From Eumeta japonica (Eukaryota; Arthropoda; Insecta; Lepidoptera; Psychidae): 64,000 bases of DNA. The DNA lies in NCBI GenBank assembly GCA_005406025.1, contig BGZK01000010.1:62001-126000 (forward strand). Direction: 5' to 3'. Below, in pieces: positions 43,501-48,315 of the stretch. The notes below the pieces were generated by a model that saw only the letters and a list, made by a program, of their open reading frames with translations, had not been told where the DNA came from and searched no databases. Numbering within the stretch: position 1 is the stretch's first letter; every line of letters begins with the position of its first letter. Position numbers and translations under genes: made by a program.

Positions 43501-43780
43501 ATGGACCTTGCTTACGTACGATTATATTAAATATTTAAAATTTGGGTACACAGTTTTTTTAATGATATCAAAAGGTTTGCAGACAATCACCTGGTGTAGT
43601 CTCTCTTGCAATAAGTCTTGCCGTCTCTGACGAAGCAGGTGCACGACTCGTCGAGGAACTGCCGGCACTCCTGGCACTTGAGGCACGCCGCGTGCCACTC
43701 CAGGTCCGGGGCCACCCTCAGGATGTACTGGTCGTGGATCTGACCACCGCAGCCCACGCACAGTGATAGCCGCAGTTTCT
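4314..43780 (-). CDS. tup: Islet-family LIM-homeodomain transcription factor, 5'-partial, eight exons
   Basis: Coding sequence is the complement of 43591-43780, 24114-24244, 19592-19659, 19023-19122, 12332-12449, 7729-7891, 5952-6152 and 4314-4424: 1082 nt, giving 359 complete residues after a split first codon. Every junction is GT-AG and phases agree. Counting from the first complete codon, LIM1 is about 7-60, LIM2 69-123, a Ser/Gly/Asn linker 130-184, the homeodomain about 186-245 with WFQNKR at 233-238, and an Islet-type motif with [18 protein letters not shown] at 291-308. Family knowledge: Islet proteins are nuclear activators that specify motor neurons and, in insects, dorsal vessel and amnioserosa fates. 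They pair through the LIM domains with Ldb/Chip and through the C-terminal motif with Lhx3-type LIM domains. Vertebrate ISL1 is 349 residues; the length here is similar although the N-terminus is missing. The symbol follows Drosophila; Isl or Isl1 is equally apt. Confidence 0.97.
4425..5951 (-). other. Islet intron before the terminal exon
   Basis: A 1.5-kb GT-AG intron. It holds a pyrimidine-rich tract at about 5265-5375 and a short sequence near 5145-5180 (ACTAGCTCAGTCCAAGGCTG) that resembles the tail of the common lepidopteran GCCGCGGGCGAAAGCTAGT repeats. ORFs in it have no recognisable features. Confidence 0.75.
5265..5375. repeat. Polypyrimidine-rich tract
   Basis: About 110 bp of almost uninterrupted C/T on the plus strand, with short runs such as CTCTCTCTTTCCC and CCCCGTCCCTCCCCTCTCC. 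It is simple sequence in the intron; because the gene runs on the minus strand, this would be a purine tract in the transcript. Confidence 0.7.
5952..6152 (-). CDS. tup: Islet exon: Lhx-partner-binding motif
   Basis: A 201-nt phase-0 exon between the acceptor ACTGTCACAG and the donor AACCAG|GTAGTT. It reads [59 protein letters not shown] and [26 protein letters not shown] corresponds to the ISL1 segment known to bind the LIM domains of Lhx3, and AFQQLVN is a further Islet-specific block. It is strongly GC-rich compared with its flanks, and ORFs on both strands here are shadows of this exon. Confidence 0.95.
6153..7728 (-). other. Islet intron between homeodomain and partner-binding exons
   Basis: A 1.6-kb GT-AG intron, AT-rich. 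A plus-strand ORF at 7220-7462 has no recognisable domain and is hydrophobic by composition; I do not regard it as a gene. No assignable repeat was seen. Confidence 0.75.
7729..7891 (-). CDS. tup: Islet exon: homeodomain helices 2 and 3
   Basis: The acceptor GTTGTCACAG precedes G that completes Arg, then [42 protein letters not shown] and [27 protein letters not shown] is the DNA-recognition helix; Gln and Asn of WFQNKR are the usual base-contacting residues 50 and 51. The donor is GAGAAG|GTGGGC. The reading frame stays open past the donor to a stop at 7636, but the next exon continues the family alignment with EGRRLGY, so the splice is preferred. Confidence 0.97.
8040..9300 (-). mobile_element. 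Decayed non-LTR retrotransposon (Jockey/R1-like): endonuclease end to RT start
   Basis: Minus-strand translation in shifting frames gives [10 protein letters not shown] (the GDFNAHH block of APE-type endonucleases), [20 protein letters not shown] (SDHC block), then [34 protein letters not shown], and near 8100 [20 protein letters not shown], matching the reverse-transcriptase block normally written SLDISKAFDRVWH. Order and spacing fit the single long ORF2 of Jockey/R1-type LINEs. Several stops and frameshifts interrupt it, and the catalytic Asp and His are changed in places, so it is inactive. Ends are approximate and the family level is inferred from remembered motifs. Confidence 0.85.
9885..10210. 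repeat. Diverged interspersed repeat, copy 1
   Basis: It shares an ordered series of blocks with 15985-16330: CGTYCAGARGGCAGTT, a block around ACAAGAAACTTGAGG, TGGYAAGAAGTCGAGC, and CCTATTGAACATGCGCACAC. Identity between the two is patchy, indicating old copies of one family. The family was not identified. Confidence 0.6.
10695..10990 (-). mobile_element. Reverse-transcriptase remnant of a non-LTR element
   Basis: The minus strand reads [20 protein letters not shown], then [12 protein letters not shown], stop, IVLFIDDIF. These are the LINE RT blocks usually written GVPQGSxLGPxLFLxYINDL and FADD, here F-I-D-D. A frameshift follows, then [10 protein letters not shown]. It differs in sequence and frame from the 8040-9300 remnant and is probably a separate insertion. 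Inactive. Confidence 0.8.
11658..12257 (+). pseudogene. Mariner-type transposase remnant, 3'-truncated
   Basis: Plus-strand blocks: [20 protein letters not shown], a region around [20 protein letters not shown] (needing a frame change), [29 protein letters not shown], and [14 protein letters not shown]. This matches the mariner transposase core, including the first catalytic Asp in TGDE at about 12023. Stop codons and frameshifts break the frame, and the match ends at VLEKVRE, before the HDNA block carrying the second catalytic Asp. It is a dead fossil ending about 75 bp from the 5' splice site of the homeodomain-start exon, on the strand opposite to Islet. No inverted repeats or TA duplications were found. 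Confidence 0.88.
12332..12449 (-). CDS. tup: Islet exon: linker and start of homeodomain
   Basis: The acceptor GATTTCAG is followed by [20 protein letters not shown] and [18 protein letters not shown], ending in AG|GTGAGG inside an Arg codon. [16 protein letters not shown] is the N-terminal arm and helix 1 of the Islet homeodomain. The GC-rich codon use stands out from the AT-rich intron on both sides. A decayed mariner transposase ends about 75 bp from the donor, on the opposite strand. Confidence 0.96.
13545..14112 (+). repeat. (TA)n tract followed by a degenerate RTE/SINE-like repeat
   Basis: CATACATATATATATA is followed by a unit starting TTTTTTGTTCGGGGGCCTCACGTAAAAACTATTGAA, with a GCGGGACCGGGATCG block, and ends in CGCCCAGCGAAGTGGGCGGG then TAACGGCTA. 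Heads about cultivation-like sentences of the form CTCACGTAAAAACTATTGAAC and such tails are common in lepidopteran non-autonomous repeats. The exact class is uncertain. Confidence 0.55.
15985..16330. repeat. Diverged interspersed repeat, copy 2
   Basis: Carries the same ordered blocks as 9885-10210 (CGTCCAGAGGGCAGTT, ACAAGAAACTTGAGG, TGGCAAGAAGTCGAGC, CTTATTGATCATGCACACAC). Short ORFs within it (15945-16139, 16235-16552) cross the copy boundaries and look like chance frames. Confidence 0.6.
17700..18180. promoter_or_regulatory. GC-rich intronic island, candidate regulatory element
   Basis: About 480 bp without repeat hallmarks, rising to a very GC-rich core at about 18017-18115 (GGCGGGCGGTGGGCGCGGGG) in an otherwise AT-rich intron. 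It contains AGATCAAAG (a TCF/LEF-like match), several GATA/TATC cores and CAATTGTTTATCG. The 102-codon ORF across the core is Gly/Arg/Ala-rich and reads through into low-complexity sequence, so I do not call it a gene. Function is inferred from composition only. Confidence 0.35.
19023..19122 (-). CDS. tup: Islet exon: Ser/Gly/Asn/His-rich linker
   Basis: A 100-nt exon with the acceptor CCGTCAG and the donor TCGG|GTGAGT. It encodes a low-complexity linker ([12 protein letters not shown], then an Asn/Thr/Ser run, [10 protein letters not shown]) between LIM2 and the homeodomain. The single leftover G joins AT of the next exon to make Asp, giving [15 protein letters not shown], which resembles the insect Tailup linker. 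Composition is less constrained than in the domain exons, so the acceptor is slightly less certain than the donor. Confidence 0.88.
19123..19591 (-). other. Short Islet intron (469 bp)
   Basis: The smallest intron of the gene, between the LIM2-end exon and the linker exon, with phase-0 borders GTGAGG...CCGTCAG. AT-rich; nothing else was recognised. Confidence 0.85.
19592..19659 (-). CDS. tup: Islet exon: end of second LIM domain
   Basis: A 68-nt exon between the acceptor ACATTCTAG and the donor GAGAAG|GTGAGG. It encodes (G)[19 protein letters not shown] then LEK, supplying the last two LIM2 zinc ligands, C120 and D123. The split Gly codon joins the previous exon to give the invariant RQLIPGDEFALR string of Islet proteins. 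The exon ends in phase 0. Confidence 0.95.
21188..21228. repeat. 15-bp perfect inverted repeat
   Basis: CGAACGTTAAGATTT (21188-21202) and its exact reverse complement (21214-21228) are separated by 11 nt. It may be the core of an eroded fold-back element. Confidence 0.75.
21446..21576. mobile_element. Fold-back MITE, copy 1
   Basis: About 131 bp whose ends are inverted repeats of about 44 bp. The left end reads CCAGCGGGCCTAGTATGATG then CCCTAGACAAGAGTCTCTCT; the right end is the inverse with a few substitutions and finishes GGCCCACTGG. The short middle has no coding capacity. No convincing target duplication was found, so the superfamily is open. Confidence 0.85.
22283..22398. mobile_element. 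Fold-back MITE, copy 2
   Basis: Same family as 21446-21576, about 700 bp away. Left arm CCAGGGAGCCTAGCGTGACG then CCCTACACAAGAGTCTCTCT; right arm the inverse, ending GGGCTCCAG. Each arm has mutated independently, so both copies are past activity. Confidence 0.85.
24114..24244 (-). CDS. tup: Islet exon: second LIM domain, N-terminal two thirds
   Basis: Bounded by the acceptor GTGGTACAG and the donor CCAG|GTAAAT. Reads [20 protein letters not shown], then [20 protein letters not shown] and LIP. Zinc ligands are C69, C72, H91, C94, C97 and C100; the last two come from the next exon. It enters in phase with the split Arg codon of the LIM1 exon and leaves one base of a Gly codon. It lies 19.3 kb downstream of the LIM1 exon. 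Confidence 0.96.
24946..25114. mobile_element. MITE with AGTACAACRCRCGAAA ends, copy 1
   Basis: The left end AGTACAACACACGAAATTCT and the right end GGCAGAGTTTCGTGGGTTGT plus ACT are inverted repeats of about 23 bp. The interior includes CCTATGACGTAATGCGCAGG and a CTTTCTTCTTCTCCCCC tract that match 60776-60939 in reverse orientation. The ORF at 25000-25281 is inside and beyond this element and is not a gene. Confidence 0.8.
27040..27250 (+). mobile_element. 3' end of a non-LTR retrotransposon
   Basis: Plus-strand translation ends [32 protein letters not shown], stop (27203-27205). This resembles the C-terminal tail of lepidopteran LINE ORF2, where a phrase like FKRRVxxHLKGRQ ... VYGRR precedes the stop. 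The nucleotide string TATGGGCGGCGGTGA recurs at about 30158 (plus) and about 38927 (minus). A short 5'-truncated copy, as usual for LINEs. Confidence 0.7.
27785..27850 (+). repeat. TCACGCC...TAGGCAGAGAC repeat fragment
   Basis: CACTCACGCCCTTTTCCCAA, then GAGGATAGGCAGAGACGATA. The same arrangement appears at 34045-34095 (AACTCACGCCTATT...GTAGGCAGAGACTATAG). I recognise this as a widespread lepidopteran interspersed repeat but cannot name the family with certainty. Confidence 0.55.
30095..30200 (+). mobile_element. LINE 3'-tail remnant
   Basis: CCAAGAGGCCGGCAACCCAT, then CCATGGGCGGCGGTGACCAT, then a T-run and AGCTCACCTGCTCGTTTG. It shares the GGGCGGCGGTGA core and downstream tail with 27040-27250 and 38885-39010. 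Too short to type. Confidence 0.6.
32332..32710 (+). mobile_element. tRNA-derived SINE
   Basis: The head at 32337-32405 has an A-box-like TGGCTCGTTGG and a B box GGATTCGAATCCCG with spacing typical of RNA polymerase III promoters. It does not fold into a clean tRNA acceptor stem and is followed by about 300 bp of unrelated body (CAGACGTCGCCACGGCG ...). The combination suggests a SINE rather than a tRNA gene. The 3' end is uncertain. Confidence 0.6.
34045..34095 (+). repeat. TCACGCC...TAGGCAGAGAC repeat fragment, second copy
   Basis: AAACTCACGCCTATTTCACA followed by GTAGGCAGAGACTATAG, matching 27785-27850 in order and spacing. Confidence 0.55.
34610..34840 (+). mobile_element. LINE ORF2 C-terminal fragment, copy 1
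   Basis: Plus-strand reads [32 protein letters not shown], then after a frame break [26 protein letters not shown] and [17 protein letters not shown] are hallmark strings of a LINE family common in Lepidoptera, often annotated as craniofacial-development-protein-2-like. 5'-truncated and frameshifted. A second fragment of the same family lies at 46690-46905. Confidence 0.82.
34863..35375 (+). repeat. Interspersed repeat, forward copy of an inverted pair
   Basis: Begins TGACGTGACAACGTCTTATA and ends GTATACCGACTTTACAGGCA then ACC. The terminal blocks share the inverted motif ACGTGACAACG / CGTTGTCACGT. The last ~290 bp are almost identical, in opposite orientation, to 54604-54890, while the first ~220 bp are only loosely similar. 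No coding capacity was recognised; the family is unnamed here. Confidence 0.8.
36840..36990. promoter_or_regulatory. GC-rich patch with palindromic E2F-like site and forkhead-like sites
   Basis: TTTTGGCGCCAAAA at 36942-36955 is a perfect palindrome containing the E2F core GGCGCC in its optimal context. GTAAACA at 36844, and the inverted pair GTTTAC-AAT-GTAAAC at 36864-36878, match forkhead cores. Between them lies GGCGGCGGCGCGAGAGTGGC-type sequence, far richer in GC than its surroundings. It could be an intronic enhancer or an alternative promoter. No exon could be tied to it. Confidence 0.4.
37450..37640 (+). repeat. Interspersed repeat with GTCCGTCTGTCTGTC block, copy 1
   Basis: Contains AGTCCGTCTGTCTGTCGAGA, then TTCTCAGGTCGCGTGGAGAT and GATGAAATTAATATTAAATA. 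The same order (GTCTGTCT..., TTTCTCAGGAAATGATACGG, AAATTAATATAAAATAC) is seen at 39400-39600. Diverged copies of one unnamed family. Confidence 0.5.
37696..37837. mobile_element. hAT-type MITE with TTTCCATT target duplication
   Basis: A 142-bp element starting CATGGGCGTACCCAGG and ending CTGGGTACGCCCAAG, a terminal inverted repeat of about 14 bp. It is flanked by TTTCCATT at 37688-37695 and again at 37838-37845, an 8-bp duplication as made by hAT transposases. The interior includes ATATTCTACAATATATTACG shared with 41755-41880. Non-coding. Confidence 0.88.
38885..39010 (-). mobile_element. LINE 3'-tail remnant, minus orientation
   Basis: Read on the minus strand it carries CATGGGCGGCGGTGACTATC followed by a tail with ATGGCTCATATGCGCG, similar to the tails at 27250 and 30200. 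Upstream it shows CCAAGGGGCGCGAACGCCGC. Short, 5'-truncated. Confidence 0.55.
39400..39620 (+). repeat. Interspersed repeat with GTCTGTCT block, copy 2
   Basis: Begins TTCGGGGTACCGTACATTAA, then CCGCCTGTCTGTCTGTCTTT and TTTCTCAGGAAATGATACGG. Second copy of the family at 37450-37640, with the head better preserved. Confidence 0.5.
40620..41120 (+). repeat. Non-autonomous RTE/SINE-like repeat with CGCGGGCAAGAGCTAGT tail
   Basis: The 3' end GCGAACGAAGTCGCGGGCAA then GAGCTAGT matches the tail consensus seen in inverse at 47410 and in direct form at 50563 and 57920. The head near 40650 (TATGTTTGTCTGCTTATTTG) suits the same group. The 5' limit is approximate. Confidence 0.55.
41755..41880. mobile_element. 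MITE related to 37696-37837, eroded copy
   Basis: Shares TCTACAATATATTAAGCCCC, GTTTACACGGTCTGACC and CTAGGCGAGAAGCTGGGTAC with the 37.7-kb element. The left terminal repeat is eroded (CATGCCGGGAGGGCTAC), and the right end is CTGGGTACGCTC. No duplication remains. Confidence 0.75.
41990..42520. repeat. Two degenerate TTCCGTTCCCGATTC-type repeat bodies
   Basis: Segments at about 41990-42180 and 42330-42520 are built from imperfect short units such as GATTCTGGTTCCGTTCTCGA and CGGTTCCGGTCCCGTTTTT. The second ends GACGAAGCCGTGGGTAAATG, similar to the tails at 41.1, 50.6 and 57.9 kb. The inverse form GACCGGGATCAGGACC occurs at 50288. Probably internal regions of one non-autonomous family. Confidence 0.55.
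43591..43780 (-). CDS. tup: Islet exon: first LIM domain (most upstream exon identified)
   Basis: The acceptor CTTCCGCAG precedes AG of a split codon, followed by [10 protein letters not shown]. The exon encodes the whole first LIM zinc-binding domain: ligands C7, C10, H29, C32 (finger 1) and C35, C38, C57, D60 (finger 2), with the Islet signature [20 protein letters not shown] and the conserved [16 protein letters not shown]. It ends in AG|GTGATT, leaving two bases of an Arg codon. It has no Met before the domain, so translation must start in an exon further upstream (higher coordinates). Apparent ORFs in other frames here are shadows of this exon. Confidence 0.96.
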
Positions 43781-45104
43781 CTGCGGAAGAAAGCGAACGA
43801 CTGATTGAAAAGACATTATTTCTGTAGACCGATGATTAAGATGGTTTCTTCGTAATTAATTCTCCTGATCGATCACCCACTCGTACAGATTATATGCTAT
43901 AGTAGAGCAGAGGCTCTACGATTTAATTTGGAGAAATCCCATCTTATGGACGCACTTAGTTACCGGAGATTATTTTTAAGTAGTTCTAGAAAAATAGGGA
44001 CATGGCGCTCTTTGATTCTCCTTGAATATAGCGACTTTTTATAAAGAAATAAGACTTTTGCTTAGTCTATGAAAACGCACAGTACACTTACAGCATTTCT
44101 GTTTCTTAAAAAAGTTTAATTTAGGACTGCCATTGCCACTGCAGAATATTTCTATTAATTACAATAAAAAAGAAGTTTTGATCTACCTATCTATTTAGTG
44201 TACAGTCTGTTCGCTACATTTGACTCTTAACTTGTAGCCATGCGTGACAAGAATACTTAGTTAAGTTTTAATATATTCTTTTTTTACCTAAGTGTCCATT
44301 TAAAAGCGTTATATCACCTAGTTATTGTCCGTTATATATATGTTTAATAATATATACCTAGAGCAGCAGGTGTAGGTTTACAAGTTAACCGACTGATTCT
44401 TTTCTTACCGTGCGATAGTCAAATGGTACTTCAATAACCATCTACACAAAAGTAACCAAGTTGGTATTATACAGTCAATGACCAGAAAATTGTTAACCAT
44501 CCTAAGGTTACTTATCAAGGTAAGGTATAGTTAATTATCAAGATAATAATCTAGCGGAGAAAGCAAGATATGAGTCTAGTATAAACCTATCCAAAATAAG
44601 TACCTAATCTAATTATAAATTTAAATTTTACAAATACATCCCATTGCTTTTTGAGATAAAATACTTCGTTATAGCAACCATGGGTTATAAGCAATAAGTT
44701 GTTATACATTAGAACATTATTGGCCATCGGGCCATGCTTCATACAAACATGTACATAAATCTTTTCGTTTTATTAAAATATTCATGTCTAGTTTCTGAGG
44801 GCTGTCGAATAGTTGAAATAAATACGAATGCCAATAGATTATAGACGCTATATAAACATTCCGGCTAAATATTATGACGTCTAAAAAATTGTAAGCAATT
44901 TTAAAGTAAGTAAATAAGTATCTAACCGAAAACCGTACAAATGGCAAAATTGTGTTATCACAACGAATATTCGCAGAAAAGTAAAGGGTAAACATAATTC
45001 CACACAAATCCTTTCCCCGGATCCGCTAAACGATATTCATAAAGAATATAGACCGGGGAGAGCACAAAGAAAATAAAGCGTCCGTTAATGAATAAATTAT
45101 AAAG

Positions 45105-45430
45105 TTGGCGATACTGGAAAAGAGAGGGGTTGTTAAGAGAGGGATGAGGGGGGGGCGCAGCGAAAAATCGATATTTTCCGAGTTGTGGGGCGTACCTCGA
45201 GCCGGGTCCGCCTTCGGGGCCGCCAGGGCGCCCGCCGGAGCTCGCCGAGGTCCCGTCGTCCTCGTCGCACGGCCGGCCGTCCCTCTCGCGCGGGCGACTT
45301 TTAGTGAGTATTATTTATTTTTTTTATCCGGCGGACCGGTCGCCGGCGCCGCCGTCCACGCGAACGTTTGCCGATGGCAGTCCGGCCATAGGCACGATTG
45401 TGATTCGTGTTAATTATGCTTAAGTCGATT
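45105..45430 (-). promoter_or_regulatory. GC-rich island, candidate Islet promoter / 5' exon
   Basis: Strongly GC-rich in AT-rich surroundings and free of repeat hallmarks. Read on the minus strand it has GGATAAAAAAAATAAATAAT, then about 110 nt of GC-rich sequence ending in a consensus-like donor CTCGAG|GTACGC (last exon base 45196). If spliced to the LIM1 exon the frame reads ...PKADPARE|KLRL, open back to a stop at about 45318 but without a Met. So this could be a 5' UTR exon, or coding with another start exon further up. Upstream, ATG at about 45387 opens a 21-codon ORF (MAGLPSANVRVDGGAGDRSA...). All of this is inference. Confidence 0.35.
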
Positions 45431-46689
45431 AATCGTGTACGGTTTAACGAACCGGCTCGCCGCACAGGAGTCAACAGTCAAACGGTCAAACTCATTGAGA
45501 GTAATTTAATCGGCGCCTGTTTCATGACGAGGTAGGTGTCGGCCCTGAGCAATCATCGAGTTGGAACAGTCAAGTTCTTGAAATCGAGTTTCGCGGTGAG
45601 CTGGATGGAAAAGACAAGAAGACGATCGTACCAGCACGGATTGAATTCGTGATGAGCTGGCCGACGAGAAGTTCAACCTTTTTAAATCTTTAATTGTATT
45701 TGCAAATGGAAAATTGTTTATCTTCAAAGACAATATAATTATACAGTTAAACGGTTAGCATTACCTGCAGGTACCATGACTGGTGAACAATTTAGAAAAC
45801 TGTAAACTTATATATCAAAACGTATAAAATTATATTCTTTTATTCCTAATAACTATCTCTGGACTTGTCAAACTTTTATTTTATGGCGGTATTTGAACGC
45901 CGTATCGTATGGAGGTTGAATCGTCACGGTTGTCCTATTTTTCACTCCACAATCAAATCTCGCGAAAATTATATTCCTTGCAAAATTATTGCAAGTCTCG
46001 GGTTGTTATTAATTCTCACGCACCTCGTACGTTTTAAAATGGCATCATCAAATTTGAAATAATAAAATCTCGTAATCAGTAATTATATTGTTTATTGCAC
46101 GCTTAAAGATAATATAATTGCGTATTTATCTCCGGACGTACCCAAATCTGCGAGGCGTGAAGTTTGAAATGACGCTTAATACGATGCATCGAATCAACAA
46201 GTGCATTGTGCATTGTGAACGCAGCGTGACGGATGGCGTTATCTTGTACGTAACGTGACTGGTATACTTTTTTTGGTATTTTTGGATCTCGTTTTTTTAT
46301 GGTACCTACATCAGATAAGCTAAAGCGATCTATTGAATAAAATATTATAAGTATGAATAAAGAACATATTTTATACATGAAAGGAAAGACCAAAATAAAT
46401 AATGATTTTGTCTAAATAATATATTTAATTATTAAAGCAATTTATTTATTAAATTACTTATTAAATTATTTATTACAAAAATAATCTAAAGATATTTAAG
46501 GCTTTACAACTCATTTTAAAATGAAACGTTACAAAATACATATTACACAATAAAATAAATAAATAAATGCCTATTTATTCGTACCTACACAATTAAACAA
46601 TGATATAGATGACTACTGAGCTAATATAAGAACAGTGCAATTTTTTTTTGGAATCATGCGGAATTAATTTTTTTTTCCTGTTTATTGAA

Positions 46690-46905
46690 TGCAAATTTAT
46701 AAAGCGAATGTATGCGATGGAAGGGTCGACAAGGGTCGTAGTAAAAGTTTCCATGCAGACCAGACTGGGGGTATATTGAAAAAAAGGGCCAAATATGAAG
46801 CACTGGAAACCGACGAGCTCGCATGTAACATTTGATGGATGTCAATGGGACAGGAAGGGCATGAAAAGATCGTACCATGTGGGAGTCTGTGGTATCTGTC
46901 TACCC
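46690..46905 (+). mobile_element. LINE ORF2 C-terminal fragment, copy 2
   Basis: Plus-strand frames give DGRVDKGRSKSFHADQTGGI, LKKRAKYEALETDELA, and then a segment corresponding to [20 protein letters not shown] with breaks (WMSMGQEGHEKIVPCG). It overlaps the same ORF2 region as 34610-34840. Inactive and 5'-truncated. Confidence 0.75.
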
Positions 46906-47409
46906 ATCTGGAAAATAAGCCTTAGCTATAATAATAACAAGGTTTGAGTAGACATTTTTAACTTATAGAAATCGCTCCAAACGTCACTACCTATTGATCG
47001 ATAAATTGATATTGTCCAACGACAAGCATGCGAACAATTTTATCATTCTACGATGATATGAAACAGCTTTGGGAGTTGTTTTTGAAACGGTAGATTCTCT
47101 TTCAGTTTTTAAATCACAAAAATTTAAATCTTTAGCTTTGTTGAATTCGACAATCACCCTGAAATATGTAATAGATCTTCATAACTTAACGTTCAGGACA
47201 ACGTCTTTCCAGCAATGTAAAGAATTTAAGATCAGTTGGGTCTTTCATCTCTCCCGTTAGCTCTGTACCATTTTGTGTTAGACACCTAAACTTTAATCCG
47301 GTACTAGAAAATACATGTCTTTTACATTTGGTGCACTGGAAATTGCGTAATTGTGCAGCGTGATGTTAGTCTACATTAGGAATCTAGTCTATGTAGATGC
47401 TAATTTATA

Positions 47410-48315
47410 CTAGCTTTTGCCCGCGGCTGCGTCCGCGTAGACATAAAATGGATTTCCCTCGTGTATCGGAGCTCTATGAAATCAAGTTTTCCGCTCGCTA
47501 TCCTGTTCTCGATTCTCATCCTGACCCAGGCTATGAAGGTAGATGAAAAATTGTCTTTGATTTGCATAAAATCCGTTCTTAGTAAGCGCCTACGTCCCGA
47601 AAAGAGTAACTATGCCTTTCGAATCGATTTCAATAAAACAAACACTACGGGTTAGCCCAAGCTTATCTCAATGTATCTTAAAAAATCAAATTCGACCTGG
47701 TTATGCCATTGTGGGGATTAACGTGCTCAACCGCACTAATAGACAAATAAACCGAAAACTATCTACATTTTTTTATAGGATATGTATGGATGGTCAACGC
47801 TTTTTATTTACCTTGACAAGTCGATACACCCAAGCGGGGTATACTTGCGTACGCATATTTGCTATATTAAAATTGAACTAGGCATTATTAAACGCTAATG
47901 TTAATGTTAATCTCTATACATATAAGCGAAATATCACTAACTAACTGACTGATTCATCAAGAGATCTCCAAAATTATAAGTCCGAAATAGAAGAAATACG
48001 TCCTATTTTAAGTGCATCTAGGGCGTACATCACGTGAGGCGAGCGCAAGTTCAAGAAAACCACCCTTCGGCCGCTTTGTCGGAGTGCGCTGACATATGAT
48101 AATGGTAGACCTTCTCCCGGCTCTGTAGGTACATGTATGCATATTGATCGATGTTGGTCTGTTTTTTAAAACGAAAATAGGAATACTACTTAATATCTAA
48201 AAGCGAAACGTAAAAGCGGGGAGGCGGCAAGATCGGGGAGACGAGCAAGAGCTGCCGAAATGTTACGTATTTTTATGTTCATGAAGGCCGAGCCGGGGGC
48301 GGAAGCTACTATTGA
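47410..48315. repeat. Adjacent degenerate non-autonomous repeats
   Basis: From 47410 the inverse tail CTAGCTTTTGCCCGCGGCTG opens a copy in minus orientation running to roughly 47.9 kb, including CTCGATTCTCATCCTGACCC-type units. A second unit starts near 47920 (ATAAGCGAAATATCACTAAC, TGACTGATTCATCAAG) and ends at about 48315 with GAGCCGGGGGCGGAAGCTAC. ORFs at 47461 and 47612 fall inside. Confidence 0.5.

Larger units (their letters stand above)
24245..43590 (-). other. Large Islet intron (19.3 kb) between the LIM domains
   Basis: GT-AG intron (donor CCAG|GTGATT side at 43590, acceptor GGTACAG at 24245). It contains LINE remnants (27040-27250, 30095-30200, 34610-34840, 38885-39010), MITEs (24946-25114, 37696-37837, 41755-41880), a tRNA-derived SINE (about 32332-32710), one arm of an inverted repeat pair (34863-35375), RTE-like tails, and a GC-rich site-bearing patch at 36840-36990. 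Many ORFs of 60-80 codons occur without recognisable protein. Confidence 0.85.

Noticed and set aside
43522..43761. Minus-strand ORF rich in Pro/Gly/Arg ([11 protein letters not shown]...)
   Set aside because: Wrong frame of the LIM1 exon; the correct frame gives all LIM zinc ligands.
45105..45413. 102-codon plus-strand ORF over the GC-rich block
   Set aside because: Composition-driven; the informative signal (donor with matching phase) is on the minus strand.
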